DNA of 64,000 nucleotides, from positions 6,373,855 to 6,437,854 of the forward strand of contig OZ024826.1 in assembly GCA_964016985.1 (NCBI GenBank), given 5' to 3'. Each line of letters starts with the position of its first letter. The stretch's first letter is position 1. This document shows, piece by piece, positions 57,079 through 64,000 of this stretch. The stretch comes from Anodontia alba. Its lineage: Eukaryota > Mollusca > Bivalvia > Lucinida > Lucinidae. The position numbers and the translations under genes are program-made. The notes under the pieces are model-generated. The model worked only from the letters and a program-made list of their open reading frames with translations. It was not told the DNA's origin and did not search any database.

Positions 57079-58215
57079 CTACACATCCATAGCTGATTGC
57101 TGTTGGCCCCCCACCACTTTTTGGGCCACTACAATGGGGCCCAAACTTTGGAGATTCTGTGCTTGTTGAGACATGTCTCTGAGATAGAATTTGGCAAAAG
57201 TTGATGAACTATTCCAAACCGCTGCTTGAAGTATATCATTGAGAGGAACTTTGTCAAAGAAAGCCCAAGAAGAGGAAAGAGCTCTAACTTCATGAGCTTT
57301 GATTTTAAGGAAAGAGATATCTCGTTTAGTGAGTTTCCTATAGGCAAGTTTAACAGTGTAAGATATCCATCTCGAGATAGTATCTTTAGAGATATCCTTA
57401 TTGCCTTTAATAGGAAGAAAAAGTCTAGTTCTATTTTGGCGATAAGAGCTAGTCATTTTGAGATAGAATTTCAGAGCCCTAACGGGGCAAAGAAGTCTGT
57501 CAGTATGTTCCCATTTACATATTCGAGCAAGACTAGGAACAACAATAGGATCTGGCTTAACAGAAGGAAGCTGGTTTTTTGCTAAAAAACCAGATTTAAG
57601 AATCAAGGAAACTGAACCATCAGATTGATTAAATCTTAAATGTTGTGAATCCATAGCTAGAGCATGTATTTCACTACACCTTTTAGCAGTGGCAAGAGCT
57701 AAGAGAAAGGCTGTCTTAATAGTAACGTGAAATTTAGAAGCCTTATCAAGAGGTTCAAAAGGTGGTTTTTGTAGACATACTAAAACCCATGATAAGTCCC
57801 ATTTAGGTGTAAGAGATCTTTGTACTGGTCGTTGAAGTTCAAAGGATCTGATAAGTTCAGATAAAACTGGATTAGATCCGATTCTATTACCAGTTTTGAA
57901 TTTTAAAGTGTTAGAGATCATAGATCTATAACCTTTAATAGTACTAATCTGACATTTCTTTTCCGAAAAAAGAAAGATTAAGAAATCGGCTATAACTGTA
58001 ATAGGGGCCGAGATCGGATTAACCTTTTTTGTATGACACCAATTAGAGAAGATGGTCCATTTTGCATCGTAGACTTTTTGTGTAGATGCTCTTCTTGATC
58101 TGGAGACAAAATCTGCAACGTTTTGTGAAAATTTCTTATCTCTGATTGATTGTTTGATAACTCCCAAGCGTGAAGGTCGAGAATTGGGAGGTTTTGATGT
58201 ACAAATCTTCCTTTG
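57079..58215 (-). CDS. DIRS tyrosine recombinase
   Basis: This joins the circular DNA copy to the genome. The open frame extends much further upstream (to 59991, 970 codons), but only the last 378 or so look like recombinase. An N-terminal SAM-like DNA-binding part contains RASTQKVYDAKWTIFSNWC. The catalytic set of this superfamily is visible: Arg in TAKRCSEIHAL (residue 771 of the long frame), His and Arg in KAHEVRALSSSWAF (900, 903), Trp in AAVWNSSST (926) and the nucleophile Tyr in FAKFYLRDM (936). All are present. The frame overlaps the end of the reverse transcriptase by about 225 nt in a different frame. No ATG lies near the recognisable start, so translation may use frameshifting, reinitiation or a spliced RNA. 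The 58215 boundary is my estimate. Confidence 0.85.
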   Translation of the reverse strand, partial: QRKICTSKPPNSRPSRLGVIKQSIRDKKFSQNVADFVSRSRRASTQKVYDAKWTIFSNWCHTKKVNPISAPITVIADFLIFLFSEKKCQISTIKGYRSMISNTLKFKTGNRIGSNPVLSELIRSFELQRPVQRSLTPKWDLSWVLVCLQKPPFEPLDKASKFHVTIKTAFLLALATAKRCSEIHALAMDSQHLRFNQSDGSVSLILKSGFLAKNQLPSVKPDPIVVPSLARICKWEHTDRLLCPVRALKFYLKMTSSYRQNRTRLFLPIKGNKDISKDTISRWISYTVKLAYRKLTKRDISFLKIKAHEVRALSSSWAFFDKVPLNDILQAAVWNSSSTFAKFYLRDMSQQAQNLQSLGPIVVAQKVVGGQQQSAMDV

Positions 58216-60023
58216 GATTGAGTCAGTAGTCTTGGAATTAGTGGCAGACGAATCGGAGCTGACACTAATAGAAGAAGAAGTTCTGAGAACCACTGTTGCT
58301 GTGGCCAGAACGGAGCTATGAGAACTATTCTGCACTGATGTTGTCGGATTTTCTCTAGAACAGCAGGTATCAGAATAAAAGGAGGAAAAGCATATGCATG
58401 AAGATGATTCCAGTCCATGGACAGGGCATCTATCGCTAGTGCTTTGTAGTCTTGTACTGGAGAGACATATAATGGGAGTCTGTGGTTGAATCTTGTCGCA
58501 AACAGATCCACATTTGGGAAGTTGAGCATCTGGAATACTGAATTCGCAACTGTTTGATCCAGAGCCCATTCTGTCTTGATAGGTTTGTCTAGTCTTGAGA
58601 GGCGGTCTGCAAGAATGTTGAATTTGCCTGGGATGTGACGTACTCTGATAACTATGTCTTGTTCCAGGCACCAATTGAGTATTTTCCAAACTTCTACGCA
58701 AAGATTGGGGGAATGAGTGCCACCCTGTTTGTTGATATAGGAGACCACCGTTGTGTTGTCTGTGGATATCATGATGCAAGAATGGTGAATAAATGTTTTG
58801 GCTTGTTTCAGTGCTAATCGTATGGCCATCATTTCTAACATATTGATATGGAGCTGGGATTGGTTTTCTGTCCAGCGTCCATGAAAGGACAGTGTTGTCG
58901 GCTCTAAATGAGCTCCCCATCCGTAATGACTGGCATCCGTATAAAGGAAGAATTTGGGGTCTGGAGGATGGATTGAAGTCCCTGTCTCGAATCGAATGGG
59001 GTTTATCCACCATTGTAAGTGAGATCGAATCATGCCGTTTATCGAGATCGGGTGATCGAGAGGAAGAATATGAGGTTTCCAGACTGACAGCAGGCACATC
59101 TGAAGAGGACGTAAGTGCAGTCTGCCCAGGAGAACAAGGTCTGCTGCAGCACTGAGTTTGCCCAAAAGAGAAAGGAAAGTTCGTGCCGATACATGTTTTG
59201 CTGACATTATTTTCTTGATTGTTAGAATTAGGTTCTGTACACGATCCGCTGGAACCCTGACTAAATTTTGTTGCGTCAGAAATTCCATACCTATGAAGGT
59301 GAATTTCTGAGCAGGAAAGAGGTCTGACTTCTTGAGATTTGGCAGAAAACCTAGGCTTTGAATAGTTTGAATGCAAATCTTTGTCTGAGTAATCAGACGG
59401 TTGTGAATCAGATTTTTTATCAGCCAATCGTCTAGGTATGGAAAAACTGATATGGCACGTTGGCGTAGAAAAGCTGCAATAACGTCCATCAGTTTCGAGA
59501 AAATTAACGGACTTAGGGACATTCCGAACGGTAGGGCCGAAAAGTGATATACTTGATCTTCGTGTACGAAACGAAGATACTTCCTGGATTGACGATGTAT
59601 CGGCACATGTAGATATGCATCTGTTAAATCTATGGAGACAGCCCAATCGTTGAGTCTCATCGCTTGTCTTACCGATTTGACTGTCTCCATTTTGAATGCT
59701 TGTTTCTCTATGTAACGGTTTAATAAAGACAGGTCTAATATTAAACGAAACTTTCCGTTCTTTTTTGGCACAAGGAATATCCGGGAATAAAAGCCGGGAG
59801 TTTCCGGATTCTGTACCCTTTCCACTGCCCGTTTGTTGAGAAGATTTTCGATCTCTTCTCTGAGAAAAGGGGAGGAGGATTGACTCATTCTGATCGGAAC
59901 AGATGACAATGGAGGAATTTTGATGAATGGTATCCTGAATCCGTTTCGTACGATAGAGAGGACCCATTTGTTGTCTGTTATTTCCTCCCATTTTTCCGCA
60001 AAATGGGCCAATCGTCCTCCCAC
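57990..60023 (-). CDS. DIRS reverse transcriptase, RNase H and C-terminal domain
   Basis: 677 codons from an ATG 46 nt after the gag stop. Reverse transcriptase spans about residues 60-310: FYSRIFLVPKKNGKFRLILD, the first catalytic Asp in SIDLTDAY (132), SALPFGMSLSP, and the active-site YLDD at 196-199. RNase H spans about 355-480, with Asp in YTDAS (363), Glu in NMLEMM (397), Asp in STDNTT (422) and Asp in LADRLS (473). A further conserved block follows, PNVDLFATRFNHRLPLYVSP (504-522) and YAFPPFILIPAVLEKIR, then LDLHAWEL near 616-622. These are typical of the region after RNase H in DIRS polyproteins, where a methyltransferase-like domain is often described. All key residues I can check are intact. 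Confidence 0.9.
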   Translation of the reverse strand: MGGRLAHFAEKWEEITDNKWVLSIVRNGFRIPFIKIPPLSSVPIRMSQSSSPFLREEIENLLNKRAVERVQNPETPGFYSRIFLVPKKNGKFRLILDLSLLNRYIEKQAFKMETVKSVRQAMRLNDWAVSIDLTDAYLHVPIHRQSRKYLRFVHEDQVYHFSALPFGMSLSPLIFSKLMDVIAAFLRQRAISVFPYLDDWLIKNLIHNRLITQTKICIQTIQSLGFLPNLKKSDLFPAQKFTFIGMEFLTQQNLVRVPADRVQNLILTIKKIMSAKHVSARTFLSLLGKLSAAADLVLLGRLHLRPLQMCLLSVWKPHILPLDHPISINGMIRSHLQWWINPIRFETGTSIHPPDPKFFLYTDASHYGWGAHLEPTTLSFHGRWTENQSQLHINMLEMMAIRLALKQAKTFIHHSCIMISTDNTTVVSYINKQGGTHSPNLCVEVWKILNWCLEQDIVIRVRHIPGKFNILADRLSRLDKPIKTEWALDQTVANSVFQMLNFPNVDLFATRFNHRLPLYVSPVQDYKALAIDALSMDWNHLHAYAFPPFILIPAVLEKIRQHQCRIVLIAPFWPQQQWFSELLLLLVSAPIRLPLIPRLLTQSKGRFVHQNLPILDLHAWELSNNQSEIRNFHKTLQILSPDQEEHLHKKSTMQNGPSSLIGVIQKRLIRSRPLLQL

Positions 60024-60069
60024 TGGAATGTCCGCGAGCGGAAGAGCAGGCAGTGGAAAGGGCGGGCCT

Positions 60070-61737
60070 TCATAATCTTGCGGAGGAAGAGGCAGGTTTA
60101 GAGGAGGGGAACTGACGGATGTTACCAGTCCTCTTGATATTATCTTTCTTAATGTGAGAAGATGAGCTTTGAGGAATATTTTTGGACCTATACGACTGCG
60201 TAGGTTTAGGTCTGGATGTTGTTTGTTTAGCAGGATATTTAGGTATCTTGAAAGCTCTGCTCTGCGAAGGAGGCTTATAAGAATGAGATTGTGACTGAAT
60301 GGATGTAGAAGCTAGAAACCTTTGCTGTTGAGCTTCAAAGTTTGATTTAGCTATTTCTTTTATCCTGCCGTCAAATAAGGATTTTGAGTTAATAGGAGCG
60401 TTCCTTAACTCGTATGTGGAATTGTCGAGTAGTAGTTTAGACGAAGCTAGGGCTGCGTCCCTCCTAGCTTGGAATAATTCAGTAGTTAAAAGTGTAGACA
60501 TGGCAGTAGCATGTTTAATCGATTTGGCTACGGCCTCCAGAAGTCTGGAAAGGGCCGCAACCGACATCGATTCCTGTTGTAATGAAAGGAAGGCAGCTGA
60601 AGAAAATAGATCAGCATGAGAATTAATAGCGACTAGTTTTCTAGCCTTCCTTTCCCATGCTTCTAGATTCTTGAGCGGAATAGAAGCTCTTCCTTTATTA
60701 GAAATGTCTAGGAGCGACGCATCTGCCTCTAATTGAGGGATATTATCAGTTGGCAAATATTGGTTTTGGCTCTTGTAGAATTTAGTCGGAGCAAGAGCCG
60801 AAACCAAGCTTTGCGGACAAATCCAATCTCTTGAACATTTGTCCGATTCTAGTCTATTTTGAATATATTTTGTTGTATTTTGTACTAATTTGGATTGTGG
60901 GAGGACAAGTAATGGAGTGGAACGAGACTCCATTAATTGTTCGATCCCAGAGAGAGGTTTTAATGGAGCTTGATCCTGCTGAGTTTTGGGGCAAAACTCA
61001 GGAGGAAGAAGCCGGAAGACCTCGTTAATCGCACGATCAAATGACCAGACTTCGGATTCAGTTTCCGAATCTGACTCCTTATTCTGTTGAGTGAGATTCG
61101 GCTGAATCTGATCGTAATTAATAGGTTGATTTGTGATTTGACTAAAATTAGTCTCCTCAGGTTGTATTGGAGTTGGCGTTTGAACAACCTGGGGAGATTT
61201 ATGAGCCCTTGTATATCTACCAATGTCAAGTTGAGATTGGGAGGAATTTGATGAAGAAGAAGGCGTCATCGATCGTCTTCTTCTCTTTTTATGAGAGTGC
61301 TTAGATCTCTTTGAATTTTTCTTTCGCCGAGAAGAACTCAAAGAGTCTGATCTGGAAGTAGAGATAGAAGAAGAGGACGATCGATGTCTTCTTCTCTTTT
61401 TAGATTTATGCTCTCTTTTAGACTGATCCTTCCTTGAAGGTCTGGAGATAGATAAATCATTTGAATTTGGAGGCTCAATCATTACACTCGGATCTGAGAC
61501 CTGCGAAAAATCAGGTTCGAGTGGAATAATCTGTCTAGAGGAAGAAGCTGGATTAGGAAGTTCTAGTCTATTAGAACGTTCGTAACCAGGAATAAAGACA
61601 TTGGATAGTCTGTGGACACTACCCTGTGAAATATGGCTACTTATGGACGGAGCGTAGCTTTGTACAGGCACATTTATAGGAATATAACCAGGCGGAATTT
61701 GTGTTTGTAGGTCATACGGGAATGACTGTAAACCCAT
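60070..61737 (-). CDS. DIRS gag-like protein, main part
   Basis: 555 codons from ATG 61737 to a stop at 60070. The N-terminal third is disordered. A basic, arginine/serine-rich stretch (about residues 103-160, with KKRRRHRSSSSSISTSRSDS) resembles SR-type RNA-binding tails and may include nuclear localisation signals. The part from about residue 235 to 480 is alpha-helical and contains LEAWERKARKLVAINSHADL and TELFQARRDAALASSKLL, a pattern common in DIRS ORF1 proteins. The tail is again basic. The expected cysteine-rich finger is not in this frame but in the ORF just upstream (61712-62284), separated by a frame change. This ATG may therefore not be the original start. Confidence 0.75.
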   Translation of the reverse strand: MGLQSFPYDLQTQIPPGYIPINVPVQSYAPSISSHISQGSVHRLSNVFIPGYERSNRLELPNPASSSRQIIPLEPDFSQVSDPSVMIEPPNSNDLSISRPSRKDQSKREHKSKKRRRHRSSSSSISTSRSDSLSSSRRKKNSKRSKHSHKKRRRRSMTPSSSSNSSQSQLDIGRYTRAHKSPQVVQTPTPIQPEETNFSQITNQPINYDQIQPNLTQQNKESDSETESEVWSFDRAINEVFRLLPPEFCPKTQQDQAPLKPLSGIEQLMESRSTPLLVLPQSKLVQNTTKYIQNRLESDKCSRDWICPQSLVSALAPTKFYKSQNQYLPTDNIPQLEADASLLDISNKGRASIPLKNLEAWERKARKLVAINSHADLFSSAAFLSLQQESMSVAALSRLLEAVAKSIKHATAMSTLLTTELFQARRDAALASSKLLLDNSTYELRNAPINSKSLFDGRIKEIAKSNFEAQQQRFLASTSIQSQSHSYKPPSQSRAFKIPKYPAKQTTSRPKPTQSYRSKNIPQSSSSHIKKDNIKRTGNIRQFPSSKPASSSARL

Positions 61738-62284
61738 GCCTGGTTGACTGGAGCCTAGTTGACTGGTGCCTGGTTGACTGGTGACTGGTTGACTGGTGAC
61801 TGGTTGACTGGCGACTGGATGAACGGAGATAAGTTGCCCAGTGACTGGATGACTGGTGACTGGATGACTGGTGACTGGTTGACTGGTTGACTGGTGACTG
61901 GTGACTGGTGACTGGTGGGCTTAGTGCCCAGTCAGACTCTAAGTCCGCCAGGCTGCCACCTTGATGGGTCCTGCCCTGAGCAGTAAAGCTATGAGGGGCG
62001 GTGCTCCCATCAACTGTCCCGTTGTCAGACAAGTCTGACTGGGACTTCTTGGATTTCTTTGATTTCTTCTGTTTTCTCTTCTGCGTCATAACTGATTTTC
62101 TAGTAGCATGAAGGCGTCTTCTTTCTGCTAGGTTCCAAACTTTTTCTGTCCAGGAACTACAAATATAACACGGAGAGATACGTGTGCAAGAATTACAAGT
62201 TAGACAAGATAAATGTGTATCCCATTTAGCTTTTAAATGGCCACAGTTGCCGCGGGCGAAATGCATCGACTGACGCGGAAACAA
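61712..62284 (-). CDS. DIRS gag-like N-terminal part with cysteine-rich finger
   Basis: 190 codons from ATG 62284. Residues about 14-45 hold a Cys/His cluster: CGHLKAKWDTHLSC, LTCNSC, CYICSSW, spaced like a zinc-binding finger. A lysine-rich block (about 70-82) and a low-complexity tail of STSHQ-type pentapeptides (about 130-180) follow. The tail is the translation of the minisatellite at 61735-61925. The frame runs past the start of the next gag ORF by 26 nt and stops. Most likely this and the following ORF were one protein, and a length change in the minisatellite shifted the frame. Programmed frameshifting or a separate small protein are alternatives. Confidence 0.65.
   Translation of the reverse strand: MFPRQSMHFARGNCGHLKAKWDTHLSCLTCNSCTRISPCYICSSWTEKVWNLAERRRLHATRKSVMTQKRKQKKSKKSKKSQSDLSDNGTVDGSTAPHSFTAQGRTHQGGSLADLESDWALSPPVTSHQSPVNQSTSHQSSSHQSSSHWATYLRSSSRQSTSHQSTSHQSTRHQSTRLQSTRHGFTVIPV
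61735..61925. repeat. Minisatellite inside the gag region
   Basis: Built from GACTGGT and TTGACTGGT-type pieces with a main period near 15 bp, some units mutated (GGATGAACGGAGATAAG). 15 bp keeps frame, but 7- and 8-bp sub-units mean that loss of a half-unit would change it. Confidence 0.8.
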
Positions 62285-62474
62285 AGGAAGAAATTTAACA
62301 TTGAGAAAACAAGAAATCTAAGATCGATATTTCGAAAATAAGTACATAGATAGTAGAAGGAGTGAATATAGAACCAGAGAAAGTCAAGGATATAAAAATT
62401 TTAACCGTGTAGAATAATTTTAATCCATTTTTTCTAACACAGAATAATAATCCTTGAACATTCAAAGTCCACAG
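62285..62474 (-). other. DIRS 5' leader
   Basis: Noncoding AT-rich sequence between the 5' terminal repeat and the first gag ATG. No TATA-type promoter stands out. In related elements promoter activity lies in the terminal repeat. Confidence 0.5.
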
Positions 62475-62633
62475 AAAAGAAACTGACACGTGATCATTTG
62501 AGCGGGAGGAACTACGTCATACAGGTAACTGTTAAAGGGACCTTCTGAATTAAGACTTTATAACGACTGAAAGGTCGTTTTTTCTGTGGAGGGGGTGAAT
62601 AACAGAATAGAATAGCACATTATCTATAGGTTA
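62475..62633. repeat. DIRS inverted terminal repeat, 5' side
   Basis: Reverse complement of 56521-56679. Outside it is a 21-bp extension (62634-62654, ending GAAGTTAAAATG) that differs from the other end's extension. Confidence 0.85.
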
Positions 62634-62750
62634 ATGTATTACGAAGTTAAAATGCCTTGTGTATACCCATCAGTCACCATATCAAAGCAATACCAGTGAG
62701 CATCCACAAGGACCACAGTATCTTTTCACTGAGAAAGAAGAAAACTATGG

Positions 62751-62902
62751 CCCAGTTGTTCAAAGCTAACAATTTCGTTAGTTAACGATTCGTTAAAATT
62801 TACATTGAGTGATACACAAATATGCTGAAATTTTTTGCTGAAAAAATGTGAGCAGCTTTTGCAGTGCAAAAGCTACTCATATTTTTTCAGCAAAAAATAT
62901 CA
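62751..62902 (-). mobile_element. Family D hairpin element, truncated
   Basis: TGGCCCAGTTGTTCAAAGCT through the central hairpin to CAGCAAAAAATATCA, where it stops. The last third is absent. Confidence 0.7.
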
Positions 62903-62953
62903 TTATGGTAAGTGCCCTAAATTTTCAAACACTTTATTCCATACCTTTGGCCC

Positions 62954-63157
62954 TCAATGCGGAATAAATCTTAAGATGCCATGCCCACTTCTAACTTCCA
63001 GCCAATCAGATTACTTGATCCGGTTGCTGATATAAATTCACATATTTCATGACAAACAGTGGAGATCCAGATCAGTTGGCTTCTTCAGAAGCCAACTGAT
63101 CTAGACCTACAATGTTTGCTAAGACAGGGCATGTTGTGTTCAGCAAGAGAAGGGTTA
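62954..63157 (+). mobile_element. Family B element, left end eroded
   Basis: CGGAATAAATCTTAAGATGCC, core hairpin GATCCAGATCAGTTGGCTTC with return arm, right end AAGGGTTAA (63154-63157). Confidence 0.7.
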
Positions 63158-63159
63158 AA

Positions 63160-64000
63160 ATACTTAGTTGAATGGCAAACAGTGTAGACCTGATCAGATG
63201 GCTCCTGAAGGATTAATCTGAGCTGGATCTACACTGTTTGCATATGCCATCTTGTCAAAAAGATGGTGTATGAAATGTTAGGACATTTATAGTCCTAAAA
63301 TTGTTAAACTATACAAATCTGTTACCAGGAAAACAACATTTTTTACATCTCAGGCTTTTATGGAGAGCAAGGAAAGTTACTCTTATTCTGCCAATAAGAA
63401 AACATAAACAAACATTCCACATGCATAAATTTCAACATTCCATGTGTGCCAAAATGCAGTATCATGTAAGACTCTCTACAGAAAAACCCTAGAAATTATG
63501 GAAATCAATTTAAGAAACTACAGTTGTCAAATTAAAATAAATTACAATAACATTCCATTAATTAAATGTTCTAAACATTTAAAAAGAAACGTAGAATTCT
63601 GAGAATCTGATGTGTCACCTGCTTAAAGCATCAACTTTTTAATATGAAATAATAAAAGTCAAAAAAGATTGCCTTTGGAAACAAAGAACACACAAAATCA
63701 AGAAAATCACTAATAAACCACTGTATTAGTTCTAATAATTGCCCTATCCCTATAGGCGACCTCTCACCACTTTGTCTAAATTTTATTAAGTAAATAAAGT
63801 GCTATAATTCAACCAAAATTTGTCAGATGATTACCAAAATCGAACTTTACCTCTATGCTATAATGATATACCATTCTGCAAACTTTGAATGAAATCAATG
63901 CATCCCTTGAATAGTACTTGAGAGAAAACCATATCTTTTCCCTGTATTTTACCCCAACAAAAAGAACTAAATCAAAAAAGGACCATTACTTTGCCAAAAT
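63160..64000. other. Unassigned AT-rich sequence
   Basis: A G-type core (GTAGACCTGATCAGATGG with GATCTACACTGTTTGC) lies at about 63178-63241. Beyond it I see no repeat family or exon. Confidence 0.35.

Larger units (their letters stand above)
56478..62654 (-). mobile_element. DIRS-type tyrosine-recombinase retrotransposon, structurally near complete
   Basis: About 6.2 kb on the minus strand. The order in the element's direction is 5' terminal repeat, leader, gag-like ORFs, reverse transcriptase/RNase H, overlapping tyrosine recombinase, 3' noncoding region, internal complementary region, 3' terminal repeat. DIRS elements copy via RNA and then integrate a circular DNA with a tyrosine recombinase, so they lack target duplications. 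Here the outermost three bases on both sides are ATG (56478-56480 and 62652-62654), and ATG is also at the end junction stored in the internal complementary region. The gag frame is broken at a minisatellite, and the recombinase has no obvious own start, so activity is uncertain. Confidence 0.9.
56402..62745. mobile_element. Family F remnant split by the DIRS element
   Basis: The left remnant (56402-56477) reads CATAGCTCAATAATATGTGC, AGCAAAAAGTACTG and CTCATTTCTCTTGAAAAC. It aligns with the left half of 55975-56160. The right remnant (62655 to about 62745) has TTGTGTATACCCATCAG and ACTGAGAAAGAAGAAAAC, the diverged centre and return arm. The whole DIRS element lies between them. Confidence 0.55.

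Noticed and set aside
57226..59155. Plus-strand frames at 57226-57585, 58635-58817 and 58892-59155
   Set aside because: They are antisense shadows of the DIRS recombinase and reverse transcriptase.

Overview
This is a eukaryotic window: AT-rich, no operons, no bacterial signals, no long host ORF. It most resembles a lophotrochozoan genome, and among those a marine bivalve mollusc. The reasons are the density of palindromic miniature elements, tRNA-headed SINEs of the kind common in molluscs, arrays of about 150-bp repeats closed by GC-rich hairpins, and a DIRS retrotransposon. The species cannot be named from the sequence alone.

Host gene. Four short minus-strand exons (53189-53251, 41889-41932, 33166-33240, 31062-31184) have splice-like borders and agree in phase. 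They read into one C-terminal protein tail of about 101 residues plus a stop. Most of 31-53 kb would therefore be introns of one gene of unknown identity, filled with repeats. Its 3' untranslated region would lie just below 31062.

Main mobile element. 56478-62654 is a nearly complete DIRS-type tyrosine-recombinase retrotransposon on the minus strand. It has gag-like ORFs, reverse transcriptase/RNase H, an overlapping tyrosine recombinase, inverted terminal repeats, and an internal complementary region that matches the joined ends, including a shared ATG. It sits inside an older hairpin element.

A second insertion, 5045-6903, has 12-bp inverted ends and splits a miniature element. It carries a broken ORF beginning with a 2A-like motif (DIEQNPGP).

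The rest is a mosaic of repeats. Family A has 15 copies of about 280 bp. Family B has TTAA-flanked copies of about 214 bp. Families D to L, O, P, Q and R are further hairpin elements. Family C is a tRNA-derived SINE (11 copies), joined by SINE-like families M and N. Five tandem arrays (H1-H5) have units of about 150 bp. Elements are often nested, and target duplications or split copies show the order of insertion. Families with different ends share the same central hairpin (A/F/J; B/G/Q). SINE families C and M share a similar tail.
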